This document shows positions 10,321 to 22,950 of a DNA stretch of 64,000 nucleotides, in pieces. Origin of the DNA: Notoacmeibacter sp. (lineage in GTDB: Bacteria > Pseudomonadota > Alphaproteobacteria > Rhizobiales > Rhizobiaceae); contig JAIOIW010000126.1 of assembly GCA_019912385.1 (NCBI GenBank), forward strand, positions 1 through 64,000. The letters are read 5' to 3'. The notes under the pieces were generated by a model that saw only the letters and a program-made list of their open reading frames with translations, searched no databases and was not told where the DNA came from. Made by a program: the position numbers and the translations under genes. How positions within the stretch are numbered: the first letter of the stretch is position 1; the number at the start of each line of letters is the position of its first letter.

Positions 10321-11085
10321 ATGACAGCTGACGACTGGCTGATACGCGAGGATTTGGGTGGCGGAATTGGCCGTATCACCTTGAACCGGCCGCCGGTGAA
10401 CGCGCTCACGCCCGCCTTCCTGAAGGCCTTCGCGGACAAGCTCGACGAGGCTGAACGCGATGACGCGGTCAGGGCGCTGGTCATTTCCAGTTCGTTCAAG
10501 GTGTTCTCGGCGGGCCTGGATCTGAAGGAGGCGCGGGCGCTGGACCTCGCCGGCCAGCATGCCATCGTCACGGCATTGAACGTCGAATTCACGAAGCTGT
10601 TCGCGTTTCCAAAGCCTGTCATAACCGTGGCAACCGGCGCCGCCATCGCGGGCGGCCTGTTTTTCGTGCTTGCCAGCGATTACCGGCTGGCGGGGCCAAA
10701 GGCCGGCTTTGGCCTGGCCGAAGTCCGCGTCGGCGTCGATTTTCCCGTCGGGCCGATGGAAATCGCGCGCGCTGCGCTCAATCCCAATGATTTGCGCCGG
10801 CTCATGCTTGGCGGCAGGCCGATCGGCGCGCAGGCCGCTCTTGCAGCGGGTATCGTCGACGAAATCGCCGAGCCGGACACGATCATGGACCAGGCGCTGC
10901 ATGCCGCCCGCCACTACGCATCGATCCCTCCGCTCACCTTCGCTTCCGTGAAGCGCCAGATCCGCGGCGAGGTGATCGCACGCATCGAGGCGGCCATGGC
11001 CAACGGCGCCAATACGCCGGAGGGCGGCTGGTACACCGACGAGACGAAGCCCGCGATGGCGGCGATGATTGGCGGTAGCGATTAG
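10321..11085 (+). CDS. enoyl-CoA hydratase/isomerase (crotonase) family protein
   Basis: 254 residues of the crotonase fold, acting on acyl-CoA thioesters. The oxyanion-hole segments are recognisable: FSAGLDLKEAR early, and AAIAGGLFFVLASDYRLA in the middle. The second catalytic Glu of classical hydratases falls in a region reading GLAEVRVGVDFP, so hydratase chemistry is possible but not certain; isomerase or other crotonase activities remain open. The start is firm (GGGGAGGGACAA before the ATG). It follows the tetR gene and may be co-transcribed with it. Confidence 0.82.
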   Translation: MTADDWLIREDLGGGIGRITLNRPPVNALTPAFLKAFADKLDEAERDDAVRALVISSSFKVFSAGLDLKEARALDLAGQHAIVTALNVEFTKLFAFPKPVITVATGAAIAGGLFFVLASDYRLAGPKAGFGLAEVRVGVDFPVGPMEIARAALNPNDLRRLMLGGRPIGAQAALAAGIVDEIAEPDTIMDQALHAARHYASIPPLTFASVKRQIRGEVIARIEAAMANGANTPEGGWYTDETKPAMAAMIGGSD

Positions 11086-11149
11086 GCCGTACCCGTCTCG
11101 CACCGTACATGCTCAGCTCCGATAATCCCCCTCTGGTGTCCTGCCACTC

Positions 11150-12019
11150 ATGACTCATCCTGCCCCCTCGAACACCAAGGCCGCCTTGTGGATGGGCGCC
11201 TGGCTCGCCTGCATGGTCACCATGGCTGTGGCCGGTCGTGAAACCGCGAGCCGGATCGACGCCTTCCAGGTGATGGAATTGCGCGCGATCATCGGCTTTC
11301 TGCTGCTCTATCCCCTGGTGAAAAGGGCCGGCGGATTCGGGGCCATGAAAACGCGCCATCCCTGGCGCCATCTCTGGCGCAACGCGGTGCACTACGCTGC
11401 GCAATATGCCTGGCTGCTGGCGGTCACGCTGATCCCGCTTGCCCAGGTGATCTCCATCGAGTTCACCATGCCGATCTGGACTGCGCTGCTGGCGGTCATG
11501 TTCATCGGCGAGCGGATGAATATCTGGAAGATCGCCTCCATCGTGCTCGGCCTCGTCGGCGTGTGGATCATCGTCCGCCCGTCCGCGGGCCACATCGAGC
11601 CGGGTCAACTGATTTCGCTGGCCGCCGCGGTCGGGTTCGCGGTCTCGGTGGTGCTCGTCAAGGCGCTGACGCGCACCGATCCGGTTGTCCGCATCATCTT
11701 CTGGATGCTGGTGATCCAGGGCGTCATCGGCGTTATTCCGGCGTGGCTGGTCTGGCAGCCGGTACCGCTCATGCTGTGGCCGTGGATCATGCTGGTCGCC
11801 TTTGTCGGCACTTTCTCCCATTTCTCGATGGCGCAGGCGATGCGCTATGCCGACGCGACGATGGTGGTGCCGATGGATTTCCTGCGCGTACCGCTGACGG
11901 CCATTGCCGGCTGGCTGATCTATTCCGAGGGGATCGATTTCTACACCGTAGCGGGCGCGGCTCTGATCCTGGCCGGCAATCTCCTCAACCTGAAACGGCG
12001 GGCCATGGGCCACGCTTGA
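11150..12019 (+). CDS. EamA/DMT-family transporter
   Basis: 289 residues, ten predicted membrane helices in two EamA repeats (about 15-145 and 155-285), as in drug/metabolite transporters such as RhaT/YdcZ relatives. The end of the first repeat carries EFTMPIWTALLAVMFIGER, a typical EamA helix 4 pattern. It ends one base before the convergent oxyR gene. The substrate is unknown; the family includes amino acid and metabolite exporters. Confidence 0.85.
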   Translation: MTHPAPSNTKAALWMGAWLACMVTMAVAGRETASRIDAFQVMELRAIIGFLLLYPLVKRAGGFGAMKTRHPWRHLWRNAVHYAAQYAWLLAVTLIPLAQVISIEFTMPIWTALLAVMFIGERMNIWKIASIVLGLVGVWIIVRPSAGHIEPGQLISLAAAVGFAVSVVLVKALTRTDPVVRIIFWMLVIQGVIGVIPAWLVWQPVPLMLWPWIMLVAFVGTFSHFSMAQAMRYADATMVVPMDFLRVPLTAIAGWLIYSEGIDFYTVAGAALILAGNLLNLKRRAMGHA

Positions 12020-12020
12020 G

Positions 12021-12932
12021 CTACTCTGCCGCTGTTCTCCGCCCGCCTTCCATCACCTCGGCGAGCACCTTGCACTCCTTCGCGCGCAGGCCATTGCGCC
12101 GCCAGGCAAGACAGATCGTGCGCGACGGCTGCGGCTCGGTGAACGGTATGATCTTCAGGTCCGAGCGGGCGTTCTCGGCGGCCAGCGCCATTTCCGGGAT
12201 CAGCGTTATGCCAAGTCCGTGGGCGACCATTTGCAGCAGCGTACCAAGGCTGGTCGCCCCGTAGCTCGACATGTTCACCGGCTTGGCTTCGCCGCAAACC
12301 GCGAGCGCCTGGTCGCGCAGGCAGTGCCCCTCGTCGAGCAATAGCAGCCGCTCGAGATGCGGGCTCTCTGGCGGCACCGGCGGGACGATGAAATCGGGAT
12401 CATCGCTGGGCGCGGCAAGGAAGAACCGGTCCTCGAACAAGGCCCGCGACTCCAGCGCCGGATGGTCCAGCGGGTCGGCGCCGAGCATGGCGTCGAGGGT
12501 TCCGCTTGCGGTTTCCTCGATCAGCGTCCCCGTGACAGCCTCGCGGATTTCGAGATTGAGCCGGGGAAAGCGCTGCCTGAGATCGGACAGCAGGCCGGGC
12601 AGAAGGTAAGGCGCGATCGTCGGGATGATGCCGAGGCGGAACCGGCCTTCCAGAACGCCGGGGCCCTGCCGGGCGATCGCTTCAAGTTCCCGCGTTTCGG
12701 CGAGGATACGGGCGATGCGCGGTCTCAGCACCTCGCCTTGCGGGCTCAGCCGCACGCGCCGGCCGGTCCGTTCGAACAACTGGCAGCCGAGCCGGGCCTC
12801 CATTTCCGCGATTTGCGCCGAAAGCGCCGGCTGCGTGACATTGGCGAGATTGGCAGCCTTGCCGAAATGTAGCGTCTCGGCAAGCGCCTCGAAGTACGTC
12901 ATCTGGCGGATGGTGATGGTTATCATAATCAC
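12021..12932 (-). CDS. oxyR: LysR-type peroxide sensor OxyR
   Basis: Up to 303 residues. The N-terminal helix-turn-helix is typical of LysR proteins (AANLANVTQPALSAQIAEME). In the effector domain the redox motif DEGHCLRDQALAVC has two Cys nine residues apart (204 and 213), matching Cys199 and Cys208 of E. coli OxyR, which form the disulfide that activates it on H2O2 exposure. It is divergent from katG, its classical target. Three in-frame ATG/ATT codons crowd the start; the second ATG, at 12926, is equally plausible. No Shine-Dalgarno sequence is visible for any of them. Confidence 0.93.
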   Translation of the reverse strand: MIMITITIRQMTYFEALAETLHFGKAANLANVTQPALSAQIAEMEARLGCQLFERTGRRVRLSPQGEVLRPRIARILAETRELEAIARQGPGVLEGRFRLGIIPTIAPYLLPGLLSDLRQRFPRLNLEIREAVTGTLIEETASGTLDAMLGADPLDHPALESRALFEDRFFLAAPSDDPDFIVPPVPPESPHLERLLLLDEGHCLRDQALAVCGEAKPVNMSSYGATSLGTLLQMVAHGLGITLIPEMALAAENARSDLKIIPFTEPQPSRTICLAWRRNGLRAKECKVLAEVMEGGRRTAAE

Positions 12933-15314
<2,382 letters not shown>

Positions 15315-15379
15315 TCCCGGCTGCGCGATCTTTCCTTAGTGGGGTGGCACTAGCTTGGGGAAGGACGCGAAAAGGGACA

Positions 15380-15415
15380 GGGGCGGCATTTCGAGTGGTC
15401 TCGAAATGCCGCCCC
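15380..15415 (+). terminator. perfect 16-bp hairpin after katG
   Basis: GGGGCGGCATTTCGAG (15380-15395) and its exact complement (15400-15415) flank a TGGT loop. It stands 65 bases downstream of the katG stop, so a terminator is the simplest reading, but no T-run follows it, so it may instead be a 3' mRNA stabiliser or a Rho-assisted site. Confidence 0.55.
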
Positions 15416-15557
15416 GGCATCATGCCCGCATTATCCGCCCGCCCGGTTCGGTTCGGCATCATCGGATGCGGCCCCGGCTTTTCACTGTCCGCACAGGCTG
15501 TTTCCTTGCAAATGGCGGCAAGTCTCCATAGACAACGCCATCAATTGGAGACTCCTC

Positions 15558-16847
15558 ATGCGCCTGGGCGGACGGCTGGCTGCAGCCATAGAAACTCTCG
15601 ACGATATCGAAGCGCGCCACCGCCCTGCCGCCGAAGCGCTGAAGGATTGGGGTCTATCGCACCGTTTCGCCGGATCCGGCGACCGCGCCGCGATCGGCAA
15701 CATCGTTTATGATGCGCTGCGCCTGAGGGCGTCGTCGTCCTGGCGCTTTGGCGAGGAGACCGGCCGGGCGCTGGCTCTTGGCGCATTGCTCGACGGTTTT
15801 GCCATGGATTTCGGCGCGATCCGCGCCGCGCTTGAAGGCGATCGTTTCGCGCCCGCAGCGCCGGGCGAGGCCGAGGAAGCGGCATGGTCTGGAAAGGACC
15901 TCGCGGCCGCGCCCGATCATGTCCGCGCGGAATGCCCCGAATGGTGCGCGCCGATGCTGAATGAGGCGTTCGGCGACCGGTGGATCGAGGAGGGAAGGGC
16001 GCTGGCCACCCGCCCGCCGCTCGACCTGCGGGCCAACACGCTGAAGGCTGCGCGCGACAAGGTCGTCAGGGCTCTGGCCAGAAGCGGGGCGCAGCCGGCC
16101 GCGCTGGCGCCCCATGGCATCCGCATTCCACCCGTCGAGGGCTTTGGCCGTCATCCCAACGTGACCGCCGAGCCGGCATTCCAGAAAGGCTGGTTCGAGG
16201 TCCAGGACGAGGGTTCGCAGATCGTCGCCCATCTCGCGGCACCGGAAGGTGGCGCGCAGGTGTTCGACTACTGCGCCGGCGCGGGCGGCAAGACGCTGGC
16301 CATCGCTGCGGCGATGGAGAACCGCGGCCAGGTTCATGCCTATGATGCTGACAAGACCAGGCTCGCCCCGATTTTCGAACGGCTGAAGCGTGCCGGCACC
16401 CGCAATGTGCAGGTTCATGAAGCCGGCAGCGACCTGTCGCCGCTTGCCGGTAATTTCGATGTCGTGCTCGTCGATGCTCCCTGCACCGGGTCAGGTACCT
16501 GGCGGCGTCGGCCGGACGCCAAATGGCGGCTGAGCGCCCAGGCGCTCGAAACGCGGATTGCCGAACAGCGCGCCGTGCTCGATTCCGCTGCCGCGTTCGT
16601 CAAGCCGGGCGGTCGACTGGTCTACATCACCTGTTCCGTGTTTCCCGAGGAAAACAACGCGCAGGTTATGGATTTCATCGGCAGGAACGGCGCGTTCGCG
16701 TCCCTGGACGGCCGAGCCATCGTGGAGAAGTCGCTCCCGGCGGCAGTCGACGGGGTGAAGATCGACGACGGCGGCGGCATCTGGCTGTCGCCGGCAAGAA
16801 CGGGAACGGACGGCTTCTATTTCGCCGCCTTGGAACGCAACGCCTGA
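15558..16847 (+). CDS. RsmB/NOP-family RNA (cytosine-C5)-methyltransferase
   Basis: 429 residues. An N-terminal helical domain precedes the Rossmann SAM-binding core, with motif I as DYCAGAGGKTLAIA. The two catalytic Cys regions of m5C RNA methyltransferases are present: VDAPCTGSGTWRR (motif IV) and VYITCSVFPEEN (motif VI). Alphaproteobacterial homologues sit between guaB and guaA as here. The rRNA target position cannot be read from sequence, so the specific name rsmB is not applied. About 240 bases upstream hold the katG hairpin and no recognisable gene. Confidence 0.9.
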   Translation: MRLGGRLAAAIETLDDIEARHRPAAEALKDWGLSHRFAGSGDRAAIGNIVYDALRLRASSSWRFGEETGRALALGALLDGFAMDFGAIRAALEGDRFAPAAPGEAEEAAWSGKDLAAAPDHVRAECPEWCAPMLNEAFGDRWIEEGRALATRPPLDLRANTLKAARDKVVRALARSGAQPAALAPHGIRIPPVEGFGRHPNVTAEPAFQKGWFEVQDEGSQIVAHLAAPEGGAQVFDYCAGAGGKTLAIAAAMENRGQVHAYDADKTRLAPIFERLKRAGTRNVQVHEAGSDLSPLAGNFDVVLVDAPCTGSGTWRRRPDAKWRLSAQALETRIAEQRAVLDSAAAFVKPGGRLVYITCSVFPEENNAQVMDFIGRNGAFASLDGRAIVEKSLPAAVDGVKIDDGGGIWLSPARTGTDGFYFAALERNA

Positions 16848-16913
16848 CCTGCACCGCAGGCTGATGCAGGCCGCGGGCTTGACGAGCGCGCGGCAAAGCG
16901 GGAAGTTCGCGCG

Positions 16914-17363
16914 ATGCGTTATGTCACCCTTGCGCTTTTCCTCCTCTTCACCGTCGGCGGCGGTTCCCTGATCGGCATCTACAATCTGCCCGGCGAATGG
17001 TATGCCGGCCTGGCCAAGCCATCCTTCAATCCGCCGGACTGGATCTTCGCACCCGTCTGGACGACGCTCTACATCATGATCGCGGTCGCCGGCTGGCGCA
17101 CTTGGGAACGGCGTTTCGAGGGACCGGCGATGCAGATCTGGTTCGGCCAGCTCGCCGCCAATTTCGCCTGGTCGCCGGTTTTCTTTTCCCTGCACACGAT
17201 CGGCCTTGCACTTGTCGTGATCGCGCTGATGCTCGCGCTCATCGTGGCATTCGTCGCGATAAGCTGGAACCGCGATCGGCTGTCGGCGTGGCTGTTCGTC
17301 CCCTATTTCGCCTGGGTGGCGTTCGCGTCGGTCCTGAATGCATCGTTGTTCATCCTGAACTGA
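16914..17363 (+). CDS. tspO: TspO/MBR-family tryptophan-rich sensory protein
   Basis: 149 residues with five membrane helices and the Trp-rich TspO signature. The first loop carries PGEWYAGLAKPSFNPPDWIF, and later helices keep WTTLYIMIAVAGW and NFAWSPVFFSLH. TspO proteins bind and in some bacteria photodegrade or export porphyrins; in Rhodobacter it tunes tetrapyrrole gene expression. In this genome the window also contains a CobN-like tetrapyrrole locus, but 17 kb away, so no functional link is claimed. It lies between the RNA methyltransferase and a thioesterase on the same strand. Confidence 0.93.
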   Translation: MRYVTLALFLLFTVGGGSLIGIYNLPGEWYAGLAKPSFNPPDWIFAPVWTTLYIMIAVAGWRTWERRFEGPAMQIWFGQLAANFAWSPVFFSLHTIGLALVVIALMLALIVAFVAISWNRDRLSAWLFVPYFAWVAFASVLNASLFILN

Positions 17364-17448
17364 CGGGCGCTGCTCTCGGTCGGCTTGGATATTGCACCGC
17401 ACAACATGCTTTGCCATAGTCCACCGGCAATACAGGATGTGAGCTGAA

Positions 17449-17907
17449 ATGAAGGCTGCGCGCGACATCGACCCGAATTACCAGGACCGCGTGCGAACGA
17501 GCTTCGCCCGCCAGGAATTCATGCGCACGATCGGTGCCGCACTGACCCGGGTCAGCCCGGGCATGATCGAGCTCGAAATGCCTTTTGCGTCTTCCCTGAC
17601 GCAACAGCACGGTTTCCTGCATGCCGGCGTGGTATCCGCCGCGCTCGATTCCGCCTGCGGTTTCGCGGCGCTGTCCATGATGCCGGCCAACGCCGGCGTG
17701 CTGACGATCGAGTTCAAGGTCAATCTTCTGGCGCCGGGCAAGGGCATGCGGTTCATTTTCCGTGGCGAGGTCACCAAGCCCGGTCGCACCATCCTGGTCA
17801 CCGATGGTCGCGCCTATGCGGTCGACGCCGACGGCGAAGCCGCCATGATCGCGACGATGACCGCCACCATGATGACGATTGTCGGCCGAGACGAGGTAAA
17901 GGACTGA
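17449..17907 (+). CDS. PaaI-family hotdog thioesterase
   Basis: 152 residues of the single-domain hotdog fold. The motif QQHGFLHAGVVSAALDSACG has the HGxxHxG...D arrangement used by PaaI-like acyl-CoA thioesterases, with Asp as the likely catalytic residue. The substrate is unknown; family members hydrolyse phenylacetyl- or medium-chain acyl-CoA. The gene ends two bases before the nucleosidase start, so the two are probably an operon. Confidence 0.85.
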   Translation: MKAARDIDPNYQDRVRTSFARQEFMRTIGAALTRVSPGMIELEMPFASSLTQQHGFLHAGVVSAALDSACGFAALSMMPANAGVLTIEFKVNLLAPGKGMRFIFRGEVTKPGRTILVTDGRAYAVDADGEAAMIATMTATMMTIVGRDEVKD

Positions 17908-17909
17908 TC

Positions 17910-18560
17910 ATGCCGGTGCGCCTGCTCAAGCCTGTCGCCGGTAAACGTGTCCTTTACGTCATGGCCGCCGATCCCGAATACGGGCCGCATCTGGAAAAGC
18001 GGTTCACGCCGCTTGTCACCGGTGTTGGACCCGTCGAGGCCGGAACAAGGCTCGCCATCGCGCTGGCGCGCATGGAAGCCAGGGACACGCTGCCAGACCT
18101 GGTCGTCTCGATTGGCTCGGCCGGTTCCCGGAAACTGGAGCACACCGGCATCTACCAGGCGATCGCCGCAAGCTACCGCGACATGGACGCCAGCGCGCTT
18201 GGGTTCGACAGGGGGGTAACGCCATTCCTCGAACTCCCGGCCGTCGTCGAATTGCCGCTGCGCATACCCGGAATCCGCGAGGCCACGATTTCCACCGGCG
18301 GCTCGGTCGTCTCCGGCGCAGCCTACGATGCGATCGATGCCGAAATGGTCGACATGGAAACCTTCGCCGTGTTGCGCGCATGCATGGCGTTTTCGCTGCC
18401 ATTGGTCGGCTTGCGCGGCATCTCGGATGGCGCCAGCGAGTTGACGCATGTCGGCGACTGGACCGAATATCTCCATGTCATCGACGAAAAACTCGCCGCG
18501 GCCGTGGACAGGCTGGAAGACGCGATCGGCAGCGGGCTGCTCGACGGCCTTGCCAACTAG
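17910..18560 (+). CDS. 5'-methylthioadenosine/S-adenosylhomocysteine nucleosidase-like protein
   Basis: 216 residues of the PNP/UDP phosphorylase fold, cleaving adenine from MTA or SAH. The purine/ribose site segment DAEMVDMETFAVLRA and the following GLRGISDGASEL match the MTAN pattern, with the catalytic Asp expected in SDGA. It is somewhat short for MTAN (usually about 230) and the N-terminal glycine loop reads VTGVGPVEAGT. Placement just before guaA in a purine-related neighbourhood is consistent. Alternative nucleosidase specificity is possible. Confidence 0.85.
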   Translation: MPVRLLKPVAGKRVLYVMAADPEYGPHLEKRFTPLVTGVGPVEAGTRLAIALARMEARDTLPDLVVSIGSAGSRKLEHTGIYQAIAASYRDMDASALGFDRGVTPFLELPAVVELPLRIPGIREATISTGGSVVSGAAYDAIDAEMVDMETFAVLRACMAFSLPLVGLRGISDGASELTHVGDWTEYLHVIDEKLAAAVDRLEDAIGSGLLDGLAN

Positions 18561-18678
18561 GGTCATCCCGAACCGGCTTGTCAGCTCGTTGAGACCGCAC
18601 GTCAACTCCGTGAATCGCTGCGCAAACAGCTCGCGCCAAGCCATTGCAACGACTCATATCTTTCTCTAAACGCTGCAC

Positions 18679-20241
<1,563 letters not shown>

Positions 20242-20470
20242 GGGAGGCGGATGACTTGTAAGAAGTTGTTTCTTTTAACTTTTTTCAAGCCAGGGTGACT
20301 CGTTCATGATGTGTGCAAGACTGTCATTTGTGGCAAAATGAGCGCTTCTTTGAATAACTCTGTAGTGCGCCAAAAGGACGAAACGGCGGAAGCGGACACT
20401 CGCTGAGATCTCGATATTTGATCCCGGACTTTGATGGTGCATTATTTTCCCAGGAATCGATGGACGCACT

Positions 20471-20806
20471 TAGGGCCAGATTCTACACGGCAGTGCCGCA
20501 ACGGCAGAGGCGGTCCGTCGAGCGATACAGCATAGTCAAGAGAGCTTGCGGGTGCTGGCGAAGCGCCACGGCATCAACCAGAAGACCGTAGCCAAGTGGA
20601 AGAAGCGCGACTCGGTTGCCGATCTGCCGACCGGGCCGAAGGACGCACACTCCACTGTCCTGTCTCTGGAAGACGAGGCGGTCGTCGTCGCCTTCCGGAG
20701 GCATACATTGCTGCCGCTGGACGACTGTCTCTATGCGCTTCAGCCGACCATCCCGCACCTGACGCGATCATCCCTGCATCGCTGCCTGCAACGCCACGGC
20801 ATCGTC
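20471..20806 (+). pseudogene. IS481-family transposase remnant, start codon lost, 3' end deleted
   Basis: The frame from 20474 encodes the N-terminal helix-turn-helix of IS481 transposases: GQILHGSAATAEAVRRAIQ, then RVLAKRHGINQKTVAKWKKR and later LPLDDCLYALQPTIPHLTRS. The codon where the initiator Met is expected (20471-20473) is TAG. Similarity stops after about 110 codons at RHGI, while functional IS481 transposases continue through an rve integrase domain. The break is at or within a few bases of the proC stop codon on the other strand. No terminal inverted repeat was recognised. The 230 bases between guaA and this fragment are less GC-rich and hold no gene that can be supported. Confidence 0.85.
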
Positions 20807-21620
20807 AACCCTTGCGGCCCAGTTCAATGCTTCGGTCTCGCGCTGCCGTGGCGGCCTCCGCCACCAGTCGGCGGAGCCGGTCTTCATTCATGAAAACGGC
20901 AAGCGCCGCCGCGGTCGTTCCGCCCGGGCTTGTCACCTGCTCGCGCAGGATTGCCGGAGGCACCTCGGACGCTTGCGCCATTCGTCCAGCACCCGCCACG
21001 GTCTGCCGGGCCAGCAGGGACGCGGTCTCCTTCGGCAAACCGAGATCCTGGCCCGCCGTGGTCAAGGCCTCGATGAAGTGGAAGACGTAGGCCGGTCCCG
21101 AACCGGAAATCGCGGTGACGGCATCCATCAGCGATTCGTTGTCGATCCAGGCGACTGCGCCGGAGGCGGAAAGCAGGGATTCGGTGAGCGTCTTGGCCAC
21201 TTGCGAAACATTGCCGGCCGCACAAAGAACCATCATGCCTTCGCCGATGGCGGCTGGCGTGTTCGGCATGCACCGGATGATCGGCGTGCCTTGCGGCAGA
21301 GCGGCGGCCACGGCCGCGATGGTGATACCCGCCGCAACCGAGATGAAGGCCGCGCCCGACTTCGCCAGATCGCCGCACTGATGAAGCACCGGCGCGATCA
21401 TCTGCGGCTTGACCGCCAGAACGACGAGATCCGGCGCAAGATCCCGGGGCAGGTCGGTGATCTCGGGCACCGTTGTTGCGCCGGCCGCCGCGGCGCGGTC
21501 CCGAAACGCCTCGAACGGCTCGACCACTTGGACATTCAATGTCGGGTCATGTTCGAGCCAGCCCTTGAGCATGGCGAAGCCCATGTTTCCGCAACCGATC
21601 AGGACCAGCGAATGCGTCAT
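20805..21620 (-). CDS. proC: pyrroline-5-carboxylate reductase
   Basis: 271 residues; NAD(P)H-dependent reduction of pyrroline-5-carboxylate to proline. The N-terminal Rossmann motif reads LIGCGNMGFAMLKGW, the central signature is IIRCMPNTPAAIGEGM, and the C-terminal dimer domain has ISGSGPAYVFHFIEAL and EQVTSPGGTTAAAL, all diagnostic of ProC. Its ATG overlaps the stop of the E2 gene (ATGA), so it is the last gene of the 2-oxoacid dehydrogenase operon, an unusual place for proC. It may be the biosynthetic enzyme or a paralogue used to reduce another cyclic imine. Its 3' end meets the IS481 remnant. Confidence 0.93.
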   Translation of the reverse strand: MTHSLVLIGCGNMGFAMLKGWLEHDPTLNVQVVEPFEAFRDRAAAAGATTVPEITDLPRDLAPDLVVLAVKPQMIAPVLHQCGDLAKSGAAFISVAAGITIAAVAAALPQGTPIIRCMPNTPAAIGEGMMVLCAAGNVSQVAKTLTESLLSASGAVAWIDNESLMDAVTAISGSGPAYVFHFIEALTTAGQDLGLPKETASLLARQTVAGAGRMAQASEVPPAILREQVTSPGGTTAAALAVFMNEDRLRRLVAEAATAARDRSIELGRKG

Positions 21621-22939
21621 TGCTTTCCTCCCGAAGCCGCAAACAGCGCCTCGAGGATCGCCACGACGTCTTCCGGGCGCTCCATCTGCGGCACGTGGCC
21701 GGTCGCCTCGAAGAGGTGAAGCCCCGCCCGGCCCGGCGCGGACAGGGCCTGTTGCCACGGGATCACGGCGTCGGCCTTGCCCCAGATGACGCGCATCGGG
21801 CACTCGACTCGCTGGAGTGCCGGGCGCAGGTCGAAGCCCTGGGTGCCATCGGGGAACAGGTCGTTCGCCATCTGCGCCTGCGCCGCGCGAAGCGCCGGAT
21901 CGACGCGCGAGGACATCGCCGCGCCAACGAATTCCGGCGAGATGAGGCGCGTATCGGCCACCGACAATTTCAGCCATTGCTCGAGGCTCTCGGGCCGCGA
22001 AGCGCGGGCGAGTCCTGCCGCGAACTCGCCATTGATGACCGGCCCGAGCCCGCCCGGCGCCAGCAGGGCGAGCGATGCCACCTTGCGCGGGCGGATGTCA
22101 GCCAGCGCCAGCGCACAAGCCCCGCCGAGGGAATGGCCCAAGACATGGACTTCGTCGAGATGAAGCGCATCGAAGGCATCCACGATCTCACGGGCGAGGT
22201 CGGCGAAACGCGTCATGCGACGTCTCGGCGATTTGCCGTGGTTCGGCAGGTCCATCCTGACGATTGGGTGCGCGCGCGCCAGCGCCCGCTCGATTGGAAA
22301 CCAAGACATCGCGTCCGCACCGAAGCCGTGAAGCATAAGGACCGGTATGCCGGTCTTGGTTCCGCTGAGATAGACCTTTAGCGGTCCTGCCTCGTTGGCG
22401 CTCAGGCCTCCGGCCGGCACTAACGGGATCTCTGCGCGCATGATCGTCGCCGATGCGAGATCGCGCAGCTTCATGCGCCCGGTGGGGCTTGTCGGCGTGA
22501 TCCTGGAAATATCAATCCCGGCCATCGCCGCCGCGCGGCGCGCTGCCGGACTGGCGACGGTACGTCCGCCGGGTGTCGGGGGCGACAGCGATTCGGCGGC
22601 GGAAACTGCCTCGGAAGTCGTTGCCTGCAGAGATGCCTCGTCCGCCACGGGAGCATGATCCGTCGCCGGTTCATCCCCTTCATAGGCGGTATCCGCGGTG
22701 TCGGCGCCGATCAGGCCAAGCGTCTCGGTCAGCGAGACTTCCGTGCCTGGTTCAGCGAAAATGGCGGTCAGGAAACCTTCGCATGGCGCCTCGATCTCGG
22801 TCGCCGCCTTGGCCGTCTCGACCGTGACGAGATGCTGGCCCGCGGATATGGCGTCCCCGGTTTTGACCGTCCATTCCAGGACGACCACGCTCTCCATATA
22901 TTCGCCACCTGCGACGCCGACTTTGACGGGCGTAGCCAT
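21617..22939 (-). CDS. lipoyl-domain / alpha-beta-hydrolase E2-like protein (AcoC-like)
   Basis: 440 residues in three parts. Residues 1-80 are a lipoyl domain with the lipoylated Lys44 (TVETAKAATE). Residues about 127-160 are a peripheral subunit-binding domain (SPAARRAAAMAGIDISRI). The C-terminal half, instead of the CAT acyltransferase of PDH E2, is an alpha/beta-hydrolase with nucleophile Ser270 in GHSLGG, an Asp in GKADAVIPW and His in ATGHVPQMERPE. This architecture is that of AcoC of acetoin dehydrogenase systems. It lies between E1 beta and proC with short or overlapping junctions. No E3 gene is nearby, so a housekeeping dihydrolipoyl dehydrogenase must serve it. Confidence 0.85.
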   Translation of the reverse strand: MATPVKVGVAGGEYMESVVVLEWTVKTGDAISAGQHLVTVETAKAATEIEAPCEGFLTAIFAEPGTEVSLTETLGLIGADTADTAYEGDEPATDHAPVADEASLQATTSEAVSAAESLSPPTPGGRTVASPAARRAAAMAGIDISRITPTSPTGRMKLRDLASATIMRAEIPLVPAGGLSANEAGPLKVYLSGTKTGIPVLMLHGFGADAMSWFPIERALARAHPIVRMDLPNHGKSPRRRMTRFADLAREIVDAFDALHLDEVHVLGHSLGGACALALADIRPRKVASLALLAPGGLGPVINGEFAAGLARASRPESLEQWLKLSVADTRLISPEFVGAAMSSRVDPALRAAQAQMANDLFPDGTQGFDLRPALQRVECPMRVIWGKADAVIPWQQALSAPGRAGLHLFEATGHVPQMERPEDVVAILEALFAASGGKQ

Positions 22940-22950
22940 CGTTACCTCCT

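Noticed and set aside
10934-12013. A 359-codon open frame opposite the EamA transporter
   Set aside because: Antisense shadow with a His/Asp/Arg-rich pattern; the plus-strand EamA protein is convincing.
20275-20469. A 64-codon frame on the minus strand between guaA and the IS481 remnant
   Set aside because: No ribosome-binding site or recognisable family. The stretch is AT-richer non-coding DNA.
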